A stretch of DNA of 64,000 bases from Augochlora pura. Lineage: Eukaryota; Arthropoda; Insecta; Hymenoptera; Halictidae. The notes below the pieces were generated by a model. That model was not told where the DNA came from and made no database searches. It saw nothing but the letters and a program-made list of their open reading frames with translations. Of the stretch, positions 35,520 to 47,779 are shown piece by piece (the stretch's first letter is position 1; the number at the start of each line of letters is the position of its first letter). Where the stretch lies: NCBI RefSeq assembly GCF_028453695.1, contig NC_135774.1, forward strand, positions 2,356,001 to 2,420,000. The letters run 5' to 3'. A program made the position numbers and the translations under genes.

Positions 35520-36000
35520 GTCGATGGAATAAAATTTATTTCATTAAGGAGCCACTCGGCCGTGGGCTAACCAACTTAATCGGCCAAGTGGGTCAGCGCC
35601 TAGCCGGGGACTTTTCCCAGAATAACAGCAACTGTTTGAATACTATCCCGGGGATGGACGGGGATTCTAGGTCGCCCTATAAGTTCGTAGGGATTTTTAA
35701 ATAACTCTTCGAGATCGATACCGCGGCGCCGCGCTATTTTCTATTCAACAGATGAAACCCGTTATAAATATTGCATTAACGCACGGGTTGCCGGCGCGGC
35801 TCCTCCGCGCCGATCGCGGAAGCCGAATCTCGTTACCCTTTAATCACCGGCTTCCTCGGTTTAATAATTCCGGCTAGAACCTTCGTTAAAATAACGTATT
35901 AATTAATGGAACTTAATTTTAATCAACGGTAAGCCAGCGGGCGAGGCTCGTCCTGCCGCGGAGTCGGAAACCCAATAATCCATAAGCCGTAACCGAGACA
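35520..36000. promoter_or_regulatory. Candidate regulatory-like unique block
   Basis: Repeat-free sequence with TTAATTAATGGAACTTAATT and several TAAT cores embedded in GGCCAAGTGGGTCAG-like GC-rich spacers. The suggestion of constrained non-coding DNA is based on texture only. Confidence 0.2.
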
Positions 36001-36939
36001 TTAAGGTGACCGATATATTAATTAAAAAAAAATTGTTCATTTATGAAACGAAAACCTGTACGGCGTCGACGTTTTGTCGCAAAAATTCTATACGGTTTAA
36101 TGGGATCGCGTGCGCGGATACAAAATCCGTCTGGTTTCGAATTTCCAGGGAATAATTCACGATCGCTAATTGGAGGAAATGCCGCGTGATGCGATCACTG
36201 GTTTCGACAAGGGCCGGGTAAAAAGTACCTATTAGGAAACACCGTAACAATTGTGACGCCTGTTTGACGGAATAGCATGAATGGTACAATGAAAAGATAG
36301 ATAGAGCACGTGGATCCAGGTGTAGACATTGATCGACACTTTTTAATATTTTTTACTATTGTTCTTCACGAATTCAATCGCTGTTATGCAACGTATTGTT
36401 CAATACTTTCCATTGATTCGATTTATGGCGTATGGTTACACGGTGGTGCTTTTTATTCATATTAAATAAATATTTTTAAGTACGGTATCTACGAACAGCA
36501 TCAATAAATAAATTATCAAAAGAATGAAGGATAAATTATTTAGAGAATTGAATGAACGATAAGAGGAATAATTTATTATTATTTAATATTCAGTGGGCGC
36601 ACTGTTAATTGTAATAAAATGGATAATAATCTTGCAGCCCCTGAAAAGCAATTCACAATAGCTAAATTTCTAATATATTTCTCATATATCTATACATTCG
36701 ATATAATATATCCATGTATTGTAATCATAATATATCTATCGGTGCAATTTATCTAGACAACAATAGCACAGTAACAGTAATGGGTTCCAATTTAATAAGC
36801 CGGTTTTATCCATTGTACATCGGCGAAACCATGTCGGTCGTAAATGGTGGGATCGGGCGTTTGCTTATCACGGGTTTCATGCTTTTCGTTTTACTAACCA
36901 TAAGAAAGCGTACGTACGGGATAGACCACGCACTTACGA
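36001..36939. other. Unique sequence, no gene accepted
   Basis: Mostly AT-rich. A 76-codon plus-strand frame at 36714-36944 has a hydrophobic stretch near its end but matches nothing known to me. Confidence 0.45.
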
Positions 36940-37420
36940 GATGACCCAACAGAGATTCCCCGTGTCCGACGAAATAGCAGAGATAGCCGTGGCCACTGTC
37001 TCCGCTATCAGTGGAAGAGTGCCAATAAAACCGGCCGATAGCGGCGCCGTAGTTTAACCAGCTGTTGCCGCGGCCGCCGGCATATGAACAAGCCCGTCAG
37101 CCAGCTATTTTAAACGTTGATTATGTTTAAACGTCGGCTTAGGCCTCTATCTCTCCCGCGGGGGGGATCTCGCATCGCGCGACGTGTCGATAAACGTGTA
37201 TCTACGATCGTTGTACAATGCCATGACCAAGCGATCTTCGACTGACGCGAATCCCCCGGTTGTCAATCTGTTCCAGCTGTCGAGCTTATCCGATATTTTC
37301 GCGAGATTCTGCGACCGAAATACTCGCGCGACTGCCAAAAAAGAAAAATGTAAAACGTCGGACCCGCGGCCATAAATCGCCGCACGGAATTACTTCGGTC
37401 GACTAATCGTTCGGAAATAA
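36940..37420. promoter_or_regulatory. Candidate regulatory-like unique block
   Basis: Dense in recognisable site types: CAGCTG and CATATG E-boxes near 37061 and 37080, CCATAAATC near 37370, paired GTTTAAAC-like sites and CCGGCCGATAGCGGCGCC. It lacks tandem structure. Evidence is suggestive only. Confidence 0.22.
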
Positions 37421-37602
37421 AATAGACATAGTTGATGCCGCGGTGAATTATTAACGAATAAAGAATTGATATTTTCGATGCTGGTGGGAAGATTTTTGTG
37501 ACGAGTATACAACCTGGATTTTTTAGATTTCAGTCGGGAATTTTTATTCGGTTGCGTGGTAAAGTTTTTAAAAATTTGGAGGGTTGAGGTTTTTTTGGAA
37601 TA

Positions 37603-37953
37603 TTAACTTTGTGCACTGTGATTTTTTTTTATTTAGTTATATTGGTTTATAGATGGTTGTTAATAACGTGAATTCTTTTGAATTTATATTTTCTTGTGAA
37701 TTTATATTCTGCTTTGAATTTAAATTTTCTTTTGAATTTATATTTTCTATCGAATTTATATTCTCTTTCGTATTTATATTTTCTTTCAAATTTATATTTT
37801 TAGATCATACAACCTTTATTTCGATATTTAAACATTACTAATAGAAGGGTATTCTATTTTAATTTAATTCGTTTCAATACTATTCGAATTTCAGTAGACC
37901 ACGTTCGAAATTTTCATAACGAGCCTGACGCGTTATAACGAGGCAAGGGTTAA
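37603..37953. mobile_element. TTAA element containing an 18-bp minisatellite
   Basis: Left end TTAACTTTGTGCACTGTG and right end GAGGCAAGGGTTAA resemble the TTAACCCTTTGCACTCG family. The span is 351 bp. Removing the internal 126-bp minisatellite leaves 225 bp, within the size of the other elements. The left terminus has lost bases from CCC, so the call is moderate. Confidence 0.5.
37680..37805. repeat. 18-bp minisatellite, seven copies
   Basis: Units GAATTTATATTTTCTTTC and close variants repeat seven times in exact 18-bp register. A plus-strand frame reads FEFIFS repeats and is repeat-derived. Confidence 0.9.
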
Positions 37954-38459
37954 TACCTCTCAACTAAGTAATTTGTTAATTCCCCGCTTCGATAAGCTCG
38001 CCGATATTCGCCCTGTAACTCCAGTAACGGCGATACTTGTTTTCGAATCTCAACTTAAACAGCACTCTACTACTCGTCTAGTTTTCTTACTGAAATATTT
38101 AAACGAAGAAGCGAAATTTTCGCTGGGAAAGCAGCTTATGTTTGCAGTAAATCGCAATATTAATTTCCTCGGGTTAAGTCAAACCGTGGTGTAGAACTCC
38201 ATGCTTACATTCTGCGAACTCCCATGGTGAAAAATCTTACCGCGTTGTGGCAACGAATTTTCAAGCTTGCTATGCGTTCTGTATAATATACCCATCTACA
38301 GTTAAGTCAAAGAGAAAGCTTTACTTTTTAGGCATTTACTTGCATTTTGCTGATTTTATGGATTTATGAGAAAAGTGATTAAAATTAATAAAAAATAAAT
38401 AAAGTGTTTAAAATAGAATTTCACGATCCTTAAATTTATTGGAAGAACTTTAAAGTGTG
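37954..38459. other. Unique AT-rich sequence, no gene seen
   Basis: A 73-codon plus-strand frame at 37973-38194 is unrecognised. No other signal. Confidence 0.45.
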
Positions 38460-38675
38460 TAGTGCGTTTTAGTTTACGTTTACAGTAATTTACGATATTA
38501 CCTCGTGTTAGATTAAACAAAGTTTTAAAAGTTGATCCTCAGTGTTTGGTAATTTTCCTACAGCAGATTTAATAAATTCATTAAATGTACTCTCAAGTAA
38601 GTAGTGTATTTTAGATTACGTTTACAGTAGTTTACAATATCAACTACCTCGTGTTAAATCAAACAAAGTTATAAA
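38460..38675. repeat. Imperfect tandem duplication, about 141 bp
   Basis: 38460-38528 and 38601-38675 share GTAGTGTATTTTAG, TTACGTTTACAGTA and ACCTCGTGTTAAATCAAAC blocks. A further partial match (CCCGTGTTAAAGCAAACAC) lies near 38877. Confidence 0.75.
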
Positions 38676-39329
38676 AATCTATTCCAACTTTTCTCTGTAA
38701 TTTACCTAGAATTTTCAGAGTTTACGCATTGCTAAAAAATCCTATCTAAAATTAAAACCCTCAACAAAGAGAATTTTCGTTCAACACAGAAAAATCCACA
38801 GTCTCTAATTTACCTATTCATTTATTCCAAAAAACGTCCAAATAACCACTGCATTTAATATTACAAAATTAATTCCCCCGTGTTAAAGCAAACACTTTTC
38901 GAAGCTCGCCTTCACTCTCACCGCGCTATTAAAGGCCGCAGATTTTCCGCAAGAGAATTAATCGCGGCTAAAATATTTGCCGCGAGCAATGCTTGTTCCA
39001 CGGATCTCCGAAAGCAACTAACAATTCAGCGAGGAGTTTCCTGCTTTGCCGGCGACTCCGGAAATTTTGTGAATCGGATCAGGGTTCGAATCGCGGCTGG
39101 ATTTTTGCGGTCGCTGTCACGGCGCCGCGAAGATTTGTAAACTCCGTCGATCGTCGTCGGCGGAAGTAAGTGAAAGACAAAGGGGTGCCGGGACCGGCGA
39201 AGAAGTTTCGAGCTAACGAAAGCAAGTTGCGCGCTACGGGAACGCAATTACGGTGGCGCGGAGTTTTCGCGGGACAATGTTCGCGGATGTTCCGCTCGGC
39301 AGTGCTGAGAGCGAGGGAAAAGAGAGACG
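38676..39329. other. Unique sequence, no gene seen
   Basis: AT-rich then CpG-rich from 38900. Overlapping short frames on both strands, none recognised. Confidence 0.45.
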
Positions 39330-39480
39330 GAGAAACAGAGAAATAGAGAGAGAAATAGAGATAGAAATAGAGGGAGAAATAGAGATAGAAATAGAGGGAG
39401 AAATAGAGATAGAAATAGAGGGAGAAATAGAGGAAGAGAGACGGAAATAGAGAAACAGAGGAAGAGGGAGAATTGGAGGG
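39330..39480. repeat. GA-rich hexamer-based minisatellite
   Basis: Blocks of GAAATA, GAGATA and GAGGGA combine into a 24-bp unit repeated several times near 39355-39430. Glu/Ile-rich and Leu/Phe-rich frames across it are artefacts. Confidence 0.85.
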
Positions 39481-40340
39481 AGACAGAGTCGGCTCTTAAG
39501 GAACAGAAATCGCGCCGCGGTAGCGCATTCCGCGGGATTGTCTGACTCGTTTGCATCCGCGACGAATGTAACGTCCCGCGAGAAATGAAATTAGCGCGTT
39601 CCGCGAGGAACCGGGGCGCTCTCTCCGCGCCGACTTCAGACGGAAACGGGCCAACTTCTCGCCCTACGGCGTGTTTCGTTTAACCCCCGTGAATTTCTTA
39701 GCCGTGAGAAACGCCTCCGGTTCAGTCTAACCGACTTCACCTGTCGCCGACGGAATCATTCGCGGCTGCGCGCCCGATGATCATTTGACGAGCGCTCGTC
39801 GCTGCAATTAAACTCGTAATCGCGCGCGACTAACGGCCAGCCGCTCGTTAGAACCCGCGCCGATCCATTTTCCACGGAAATTCCACCGTTTTCCTCAAAT
39901 ATTCCGTCGGAAACTTCTGCTTCAGATTATTTCTCGTTGATAATATTCCTCGTGCGGTCACCTGACGCTGTCCCCCCTCCTTTCTCCAACGTTTCGCTGC
40001 GAAAATTTTTTAATTTCCAGATGACAGACCTTTTTGACGGCCACCAACCCGGACCCACCTCGGCGCGCCCGCGGATCTTCTCCCCCGAATTTTGCATGCG
40101 AAAGGCGAGGCACGCCGCCGCGAATTTCGTTCCGCCCGGCTTTTACCCCGGCTGCTTCGAAAAACAGTTCCACGAGATATTCTGTCAGAGGTTTCGCTGA
40201 TTTTTTATTTTACACGTATATTTTGCCGAAAAAGAGGAGACGAGAATCTCTTTGATGTCCAGTGGCTGTCGTTTATCTCTCGGTCAGGTTTGAAGCGTGC
40301 TACGAGATTTCGTACAATTTCTACGGCAATCTTTTACTTT
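39481..40340. other. CpG-rich unique sequence, no gene seen
   Basis: Dense CpG at about 39560-40190. Three overlapping open frames of 71-105 codons near 39937-40409 differ in frame or strand and none has a recognised domain. Confidence 0.45.
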
Positions 40341-41055
40341 GGTTTGGATAGCTCTGTGGAAAAAGGTCGGGCGACGATCGACGAATGCTTGTTTTATAGG
40401 AGAAGGTAGGAGCTTTCGAATGACGGAAGTGTTGTTAGTCTGAAAAATGTTGGTCGTTGTCTGTGGTTTTTTATAGATGAACAAAATTCTGAGGGTGGCT
40501 ACTAATGGGTTATTCTTTGGGTTAAGTTTGCGTGTAAATAGTGCTAACTTTTAATTTAAATAATTCCGGCAGAAAAAATCGTACGGCAGTCAGTGAGCGC
40601 TCATTTTTTAAAGGAAAGTACTAGCTTTCAAATGACATAAGTGCCATTAGTGTAAAAAATTTTCTTCGCTCCAAGAATTTTCTCAAAGATGAACCAAATT
40701 TTGGAAAATAGTAAGCAATGCTTGCTTTCAATTAGAGTCACTCCGACAGAAAAAATCGCACGACGATCAGTGAGTACTCATTTTAAAGAGGAAGGTAGTA
40801 GCTTTAAAGTGCCATAAGTGCCATTAGTCTAAAAAATTTTGTTCGTTCCGTAGAATTTGTCAAAGATGGACCATGTATTGAGAAATGGCCAATATGCTGG
40901 AAAACTATGCTTACTTTCGATTTGGATTACTCTGCTAAAAAAAATCGTACGACAACCAGTGACTACTCATTTTAAAGAGGAAAGTAGCCGCTTTCGAATG
41001 GCATAAGTGCCATGAGTCTAAAAAATTTTGTTGGCTCCGTGGAATTTTTCAAAGT
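40341..41055 (+). repeat. CGTAC-core repeat, class II tandem array, four units
   Basis: Core positions 40368, 40580, 40757 and 40946 give spacings of 212, 177 and 189 bp. Unit 1 has the GATCGACGAATGCTTGTTTT variant also heading the 47-kb array. From about 40675 to 41030 it matches 23886-24240 at roughly 90% by eye, including TGGACCATGTATTGAGAAAT. Confidence 0.92.
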
Positions 41056-42633
41056 TGTCGAAAATTCCCCCAAAAAACGATCAACTTGTTGTTTCAACCT
41101 CGCCCATAAATAATTCTCCTCTCCAATGAAAAATACCTCCACCGCAAAAGAATTTTCGACAAGTTCTCATTTTACATCTAAATCCCCAATATTTAATTTG
41201 CATAATCCACGTATCGAAAATAGGAGTCCAAAGTGAATCTGTCCGACCATCGGCCGTCCCGATCTACTGGCCGGCCGCCCAGTGGTTTTCCGATGGTATC
41301 GCCCTTTCCGAACCGATCGTCTTCTCCATCGTACGGGTGTTTAGGCGGGCAGAAAGCTGCCGGAATCCCGCGTGGCACACTGTTATCGAATATTCCGGAT
41401 AACCGTCCGGCGAACTATTCAGCGGTTTTCGTCGCCGTGAATTCCAGCAATCAATACGGCACTTATTTCGCCGGGAGGATCGAGGGTGGGAACAGAAGGC
41501 CGTGAGAGGCGGGCGGTTACGTTGCAAATTTCTTGCTGTCGGAAATAGACCGCTGACGAGGTGCTCCCCGGCCAGGTATTACGTGCACGCGGAGAATGCC
41601 GCCGCGACACACAATTTCACGGAGAACCGCTTGTCCCGCGTGTAACCGCGCCGAGCTATTTACCGGCCGTAGGAAAAGTCTGATCGACGTTCGTTTGCAT
41701 CGTTATGGGAAAGGAAAGGACATTCACCCCCACCCTTCCCGAGGGAGTACGACGGGACGTCGGCTCGAATTACAGCCGAGGCTCGTTCCGTGGGTACAAT
41801 AACCGCTTCCTACGAAGTGGGTTCCGTCCTGATAGCGGCGATTAGCGATTACAATGACGCGATAACACGGGCTTATCGCCGCCGTGGTCGGAACTTGGGG
41901 ATCGACGCGGATAAACCGGCTTACGGATGTCAATAACTCCCACTACGGATTAAACTCTCCTGCCAGCCGCGATTGACAGGCTTGTTTTGACTTTACAACA
42001 GGCTCTTCAACTTCCCGATACAGCCGTCGCATTATTTATTAACTCCGTGGCCTACACTCCGCATCATTAAAACAATGCCACGCCAGACTGTGAAAATTCG
42101 CATCTCTTATATTATCATTACCTCTTATATCAAAATTAAATCTCATCCGCCAACCACGTATATATTAAACTTTGACCCGACGCTAGCCGTGTAACAAATA
42201 AAAATTTCCTGTCACCCGTGGCAATTCATTAGCAACAAAGCTAATCCGAGCATCTGCGAAATAAGCGCGAGGGGTTAACGACGGCACGAGAAAGCTCTCA
42301 GCGCCTGCGTTAAACTAACGAAGGGATCGCAGGGCTTTAATACAAACATTGAAACAATTTAAAAACGTGATTACAGCGTTAACAACCGGCGCGCGTTGCA
42401 ACGGCTAAAGAAATAAATAAATATATCCCCGCGGCGCTTCCAGCGTCGGTCGATGCACAGAATTTCCATTTCCCATGAAAATCCAATGCGCGATTTAAAT
42501 TCCGTCCTCGCCCATACGCGGGCTTTTTCAAACGGGTCAGCCTTTTGATTACGTAACCAGGTGCAAATTGAATAGCGTCGTCGAAGTTCTACAGAGGAAT
42601 AAACCCAGCGGCGGAAGTCTACGAGGTGAAAAT
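41056..42633. other. CpG-rich unique sequence, no gene seen
   Basis: Repeat-poor DNA. Open frames of 60-90 codons overlap on both strands between 41190 and 41930. None recognised. Confidence 0.45.
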
Positions 42634-43040
42634 AGCAAGTAGAATGGCGCGTTGATTAACCGGACGGGGCGAAGGGGGCCGGTTGAAAGTATCGGTGGGG
42701 AAGATCGGCCGGAGTAGAACGACTCTACGGGGCGTGCGCGCGTGTGTGTGTGTGCTCGGACGGGAACAATGGTGGCGATACAAACCGCGTAGAGGGAGCG
42801 CGGCGATGAGCAAGTAGAATAGGCCGGTGATCACAGCCGAGCAGATTGGCGCAGGAGAAATAACGGGGAGAAGATATGTAAAGTGGAGCGATACCGTGTG
42901 CGTGCGTGTGTGTGACCAGACATGAATAATGGCGCGATACGGAGCGCGCGGGAATCATACGCGGCGTCGACGAGCAAGTATAATGGGACGGTCTGTGATC
43001 AGACAGATTGATCCGCAGACACTGGTCGAGTAGAATGACA
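42634..43040. repeat. Satellite-like repeat of about 165-175 bp with (TG)n
   Basis: AGCAAGTA(G/T)AAT starts recur at 42634, 42809 and 42973. Each of the first two units contains a (GT)n tract (about 42733-42755 and 42896-42914) followed by ATGAATAATGG(C)GCGATAC or a close variant. Further AAGTANAATGG motifs near 43386, 43442, 43474 and 43501 suggest decayed units. The same family recurs at 48.93-49.16 kb. Confidence 0.75.
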
Positions 43041-43680
43041 CTACGAGCGAAGAGACGTTGATAAAAGTCAATGCCAAGTAGCGCAGCGCTTTCTGTGATC
43101 GAACAGCGTAACGCAGGATCGGGACGATTAGGTTTACAGTAGGCGACGTGTACGGTTCTGTACGCTGACGCGTGAACGTCGAGGCTTCCGCAGGAGCCTC
43201 TGGGCTACCTGTTGGGAACATGATTAGTCGCGTAATTCGTTTTTGCTGGCAGTTTGATGGAAACGTCAGTTTGCTCGCCGATGCGACTGCTCCGTTACAA
43301 TGGCAGAGGCTGTAGTCAGACAAATTTGATACATTAGCGCTATTGTTGCTAAAACCAATGCAACGAGATCCATCTCAGTTATGGAAGTACAATGGAGTTG
43401 TTCCCAGTCAGACACGAATAATAGGCGAGTATCTGGTCAAACATGTACAATAGCATTAAGCCTGGTTGAACAAATACAATGGACGCGTGCGTCGCTAAAC
43501 AAGTATAATAGGAATGCCTTTGCTCGACCGAGTAGCCCGAACGTGTCCCCGGCCCAGACAAACGCGGTAACGATCTCTAATTAGACTGGCGCATTAGCGA
43601 CGCCCTTCCGCGAACCACGGCGATAATTAAAACTTACGAAGCGACTGGTGGAACAAGTCGGCCATTAGTCGCACCGAAAA
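43041..43680. other. Unique sequence with decayed satellite units
   Basis: Contains the scattered AAGTACAATGG-like motifs of the preceding satellite. The minus-strand frame 42955-43323 (122 codons) begins in the satellite and is not credible as a gene. Confidence 0.45.
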
Positions 43681-43708
43681 TATATATATATATGTATGTA
43701 TGTATATT
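43681..43708. repeat. (TA)n(TATG)n microsatellite
   Basis: Six TA units then three TATG units and a TATATTATAT end. Confidence 0.9.
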
Positions 43709-43995
43709 ATATTTCAGCGAAAGCGAAACATTAATCGGCGAAGAAACAACGCCCGGCCGGCTCGTTGCAACTCCGCCAGTAGTGTGGGTCAGCCATCGGT
43801 CGGACAATCGACGAAACTCGGGTTTACAGCGGATGTTTCCGCATTCTGTCCGCGGTAATCCATCGGATAACGGCCGGTCCGGCGGTTTCTGTGATCGATC
43901 GCCCAGCGAAAACACCGCGCGACCGACGTCAGAAACTCCGTCGAATTCGAAGTCAACGCCGGAAACACACGTGACACACTTCTGTCGAACCGACC

Positions 43996-44009
43996 GGGGG
44001 GGGGGGGGG
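43996..44009. repeat. Poly(G) tract, 14 bases
   Basis: Fourteen G residues flanked by CCGACC and CCGGC in CpG-rich DNA. Confidence 0.9.
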
Positions 44010-46770
44010 CCGGCATTACGGCCGCGAAATTTATGGAATACAAGTATTGCGTGCGGTTCCTGTTAATCCCGCGTCTACGGCAACACCGTACCTCCATCGG
44101 GCCCTGAGTTCCGCCATGAGTTATGGCGGCCGACAATTTAATAAATGTCAGCCTGGCTGGAACGCCGGGTACCGGAGCGCGACCAGATTGCAACGCGTTC
44201 TCGCAGTTCACCGTTGACAGTCGACAGTACGTTCGCGCGACATCTTGGTACAACGGCTACGCATACCCATTTCCATTTCGAACCGATCAGGGAACCCCAT
44301 TAAGGAGATGATGTCGACTGTCTCTGTTCACCGGCGTTCCTGTTTGCTATGGGATGCGCGTGTTTGGCTGACCTCGGATCCGCTTGAATTTCGCGGATTC
44401 GAGCGGTCGCGAATGCGTTTAAAAAGGGTTGAATGAATTGGGGGATGATTGTCGAGATTGCTATAATAATGGTAATTTTTAGATATTCAGGAAAGTCTAG
44501 TCTTTTTGGATAATATATGTGAAATAAATTTAGATCACTGGAGACATTGAAATTAGGATATGATAATAGTCTTTCGATTATAGGTGCTAGCATCGATAGT
44601 TAGATTAAGCAAATTTTATAATTAATACAGTCTTATCAATTATGGAAAATTAAGGGTAAAATTTACGGAAAATATTGAGGAAGCCCTAATTTTTTAAATA
44701 ATACGAATAAAGCAAATTTAATATCACTGGAAAATCAAAATTAGGGGCTCACAATATCCCCTCAATTATAGACACTTTCATCGCAAGTTAAATCATGGAA
44801 TTTTCAAAATACTGCAACCATACTAATTATGGAAATTTAAGGTTACAATTTGAACAAAATGCCAAGAAAATCTCATTCCCAAATGGTAGCACAAATAAAA
44901 CAAACGATTCTCGTTTCAGGGTCCTGGAATATCCTTTTAAGGACCGCAGGTTTTCCAGGTGATTTCACCAGGATACCATCCCGCCGGATTATTATTCCCC
45001 GAAATCCGATCGGTTTTTTGATCGACCCCGCTTCCCCGTAAAACCAATGGGACGTTCTCCCGCTCGCCGTAGGCGTGGCCGCGACGCTCGCGTCCCGAAA
45101 CAATGAGCGTTCCGAGAGCGGTAACTTCTCTTTCGGCGAGCGCTCAATCTTTCGTGCTAATGTCAAATTGAAACCCCGCGAATCGCGGCGGAGCCTCGTG
45201 TAATTTATTTTCGAGATTACCAATTCCCCCCACCCCCGGTCGGGCGAAAGAAGGAAACAAGATTTCATCAAGGGCCCCGGGGTGTTTCACGGCGAAAAGA
45301 AATCCGAGCGTTTCGGTGGGCGAGGCCGTGAAATTCTCTACGGTCCCGATGAGGGATTTCTTTTCCTCTATGAAAATTATTCACCCTCGCCCCGACGGAA
45401 TTTTGTCGCGGCCCCTGATCCAGGAATTATCGCGGTCTCCGGCGAGCTAAGAACATTTTTTCGTTTAATTAAATTTTTCGAGTTTGCCCGACGAATAGGT
45501 TAGAATATTCCTCGGGCCGTGGAGAATAGAGATCTCCTTTCGTCCTACGACTGTCTTCTTTTCTTTTTTTTTTCAATTAGAACAGTTTGCCGCACGCGAT
45601 CCTCGAAATGATAGTCTTCGCTCGAACCATTGTCCTGGCTAGTTTACTTTCGTTCGAAAGAATTAAAAAAGGAGTACGGAAGATTTCTAAGCTATCTTCA
45701 AGAATTAAATTAAAACGAAAGGCTGAGTACACGCGGATTAAACTTACGCGATGGACATTTTTAATTAATTTCTTACGGAGAACATATTTATCGTTCGTGA
45801 AGACGGTCTATTTATGGGATAATCGGGGGCGTCGTCGAGGAAGCTGCAACTTATCGGAAATTTCTTGAAGGTTAATTTAAGACTTTACGTTCAAGAGGAC
45901 TATTAATAATTGTCACTGCGTTCCATTGAACAAGGCTGGAACATATTCTTTGAAATAATAATCCCACGAGAGATTATCAGATTATTTTACATCTTACTGG
46001 CAAATTAAAATCATTAGAATATATAGTAATTATCAGGACAAATTATATTGATATTTCAACAAATATCCGTCCCTTAAGTGCAAAAACCATATATAACACC
46101 TAAGCAAATATGACACCGTATTTGCATTAAAATTACTATTTCCCTCGGTGAAATGTAAAAATGCAAAAAAATTCCTTAACCCTTTGCAATATAAAAAAAA
46201 TTACAAATTACCATTCCAGTTCCATAGCTATTGATACGCGCTCGATTAGGTCCGCCCGGCATTCGCCCTCGCGACTCAGCAAACCCGTCGAGCAGCGACG
46301 ATTCGCGAGTTCGATATTCCATGGCGCGCCATGGGGAAAGCGAGGGGAATATCGGATGCTCGGTTTCTCCGATTGGCCTGGGCGTTGCGCGGCGGCGATC
46401 GCGGCAATGTAATAGTGACGAGGATAATCCAATTATTATAACTCGAGGCTTCGAGTTCCCGGGAGAAACTTAAGTCCGCTAAGTGAAACTCGGCCGGAGA
46501 ACTTAAACGGGCCGGGGTGTTCGTGGTTTCTCGACGTTGCAATCGATACGATCCCCTTCGACCCGCAATCTTCTTCCATCCGCGTGCTACGTGGATCGTC
46601 CTCCGTCGAACCCCCGTTCTGCGATTCGCCTCGCGCGCGCGACACCTCGCGTTCGGGGGCCAGGTGTAATTCGCGGACAATTATCGCCGTCGCTGCGAGG
46701 CGGCGTGCAACGCGTCTGATGATTTATCTCGACAGTCGTTAATTAGTTGGAAAGCAGGATTAAGGGCGAG
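44010..46770. other. Unique sequence, no gene seen
   Basis: CpG-rich to 44420, AT-rich 44430-44880, CpG-rich 44940-45430, AT-rich 45560-46240, then CpG-rich. An AAAAAGGGTTGAA near 44416 and a TTAACCCTTTGCAA near 46174 look like single termini of TTAA elements. Frames up to about 154 codons overlap one another and none is recognised. Confidence 0.45.
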
Positions 46771-46790
46771 GAGAGAGAGAGAGAGAGAAA
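46771..46790. repeat. (GA)n microsatellite
   Basis: Ten GA repeats followed by AAAACG. Confidence 0.85.
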
Positions 46791-46980
46791 AACGACGGCC
46801 GGAATGGAGTCGCCGTGATGAAAGGGAGGATTGTGTAATTTTTTAATGGACGAGATAATTCGGGATAATTGTTCCTTTCAGCGGGAAGGCGACGCCCCTC
46901 CCCGTCTCTTTCTCGGTTCGCGCTTCAGAATTCCTGCCGCCCCCGGAGAGATGTATTTTACAATGGTCCCGCACCTACCA

Positions 46981-47062
46981 GCGATTGTTTCCGGATTAAA
47001 GGAAGGATTTCGTTCAAGCTAAAATTGCTTCTTCCTTTGGTCTATCTCGCCCCCTCTCTCTC
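46981..47062 (+). repeat. Left copy of an 80-bp direct repeat flanking an array
   Basis: GCGATTGTTTCCGGATTAAA leads into GGAAGGATTTCG and AAAATTGCTTCTTCC, ending in a CCCCCTCTCTC run. It matches 47780-47860 at roughly 90% by eye, 799 bp downstream. Confidence 0.9.
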
Positions 47063-47760
47063 CCAGAGTTTGGATCACTTTGTGGAAAAAAATCGTACGA
47101 CGATCGACGAATGCTTATTTTATAGGAGAAGGTACTAGCTTTCGAATACCATAAGTGCCATTAGTCTAAAAAATTTTGTTGCATCCACACATATTCTTAA
47201 AGATGAACCAAATTTTGGGAAATGATTAGCAAGCAATGCAAACTTCCAATTCGAATAATTCCGGCAGAAAAAATCGTATGATAGTCCGTGAGCACTCATT
47301 TTGCAAAGGAAAGTACTAGCTTTCAAATGACATAAGTGCCATTAGTGTAAAAAATTCTGTTCGCACCAGGAATTTTCTCAAAGATGCACCAAATTTTCGG
47401 AAATAGTAAGCAATGCTTACTTTCAATTAGAGTCACTCCGACAGAAAAAATCGTAGGACGATCAGTGGGTACTCATTTTATAGAGGAAGGTAGTAGCTTT
47501 AAAACGACATAAGTGCCATTGGTCTAAAAAATTTTGTTAGCTCCGTGGAATTTTTTAAATTTGGCCAAAACTGTTATTTCCTTGGTTCTGCTTTGCCCAT
47601 AAATAGTGCTGTCTTTGAGTTTGAATAATTCCGGCAGAAAAAATCGTACGGCGGTCGGTGAGCACTCATTTTGTAAAGGAAAGTACTAGCTTTCAAATGG
47701 CATAAGTGCCATTAGTCTAAAAAATTCCTTTCGCTCCAGGAATTTTCTCAAAGATGAAAA
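47063..47760 (+). repeat. CGTAC-core repeat, class II tandem array, four units
   Basis: Cores at 47094, 47275, 47452 and 47645 (spacing 181, 177 and 193 bp). Unit 1 shares GACGATCGACGAATGCTTAT and the TTTGGATCACTTTGTGG leader with the 40-kb array; units 2-3 share TAATTCCGGCAG and TCACTCCGACAG leaders with it in the same order. Confidence 0.92.
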
Positions 47761-47779
47761 CCTGCAATTGTGAATATCG

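Noticed and set aside
39082..39110. GGTTCGAATCG resembling a tRNA B-box
   Set aside because: The flanks do not form a five-pair T-stem and no A-box or acceptor stem lies at the right distance.
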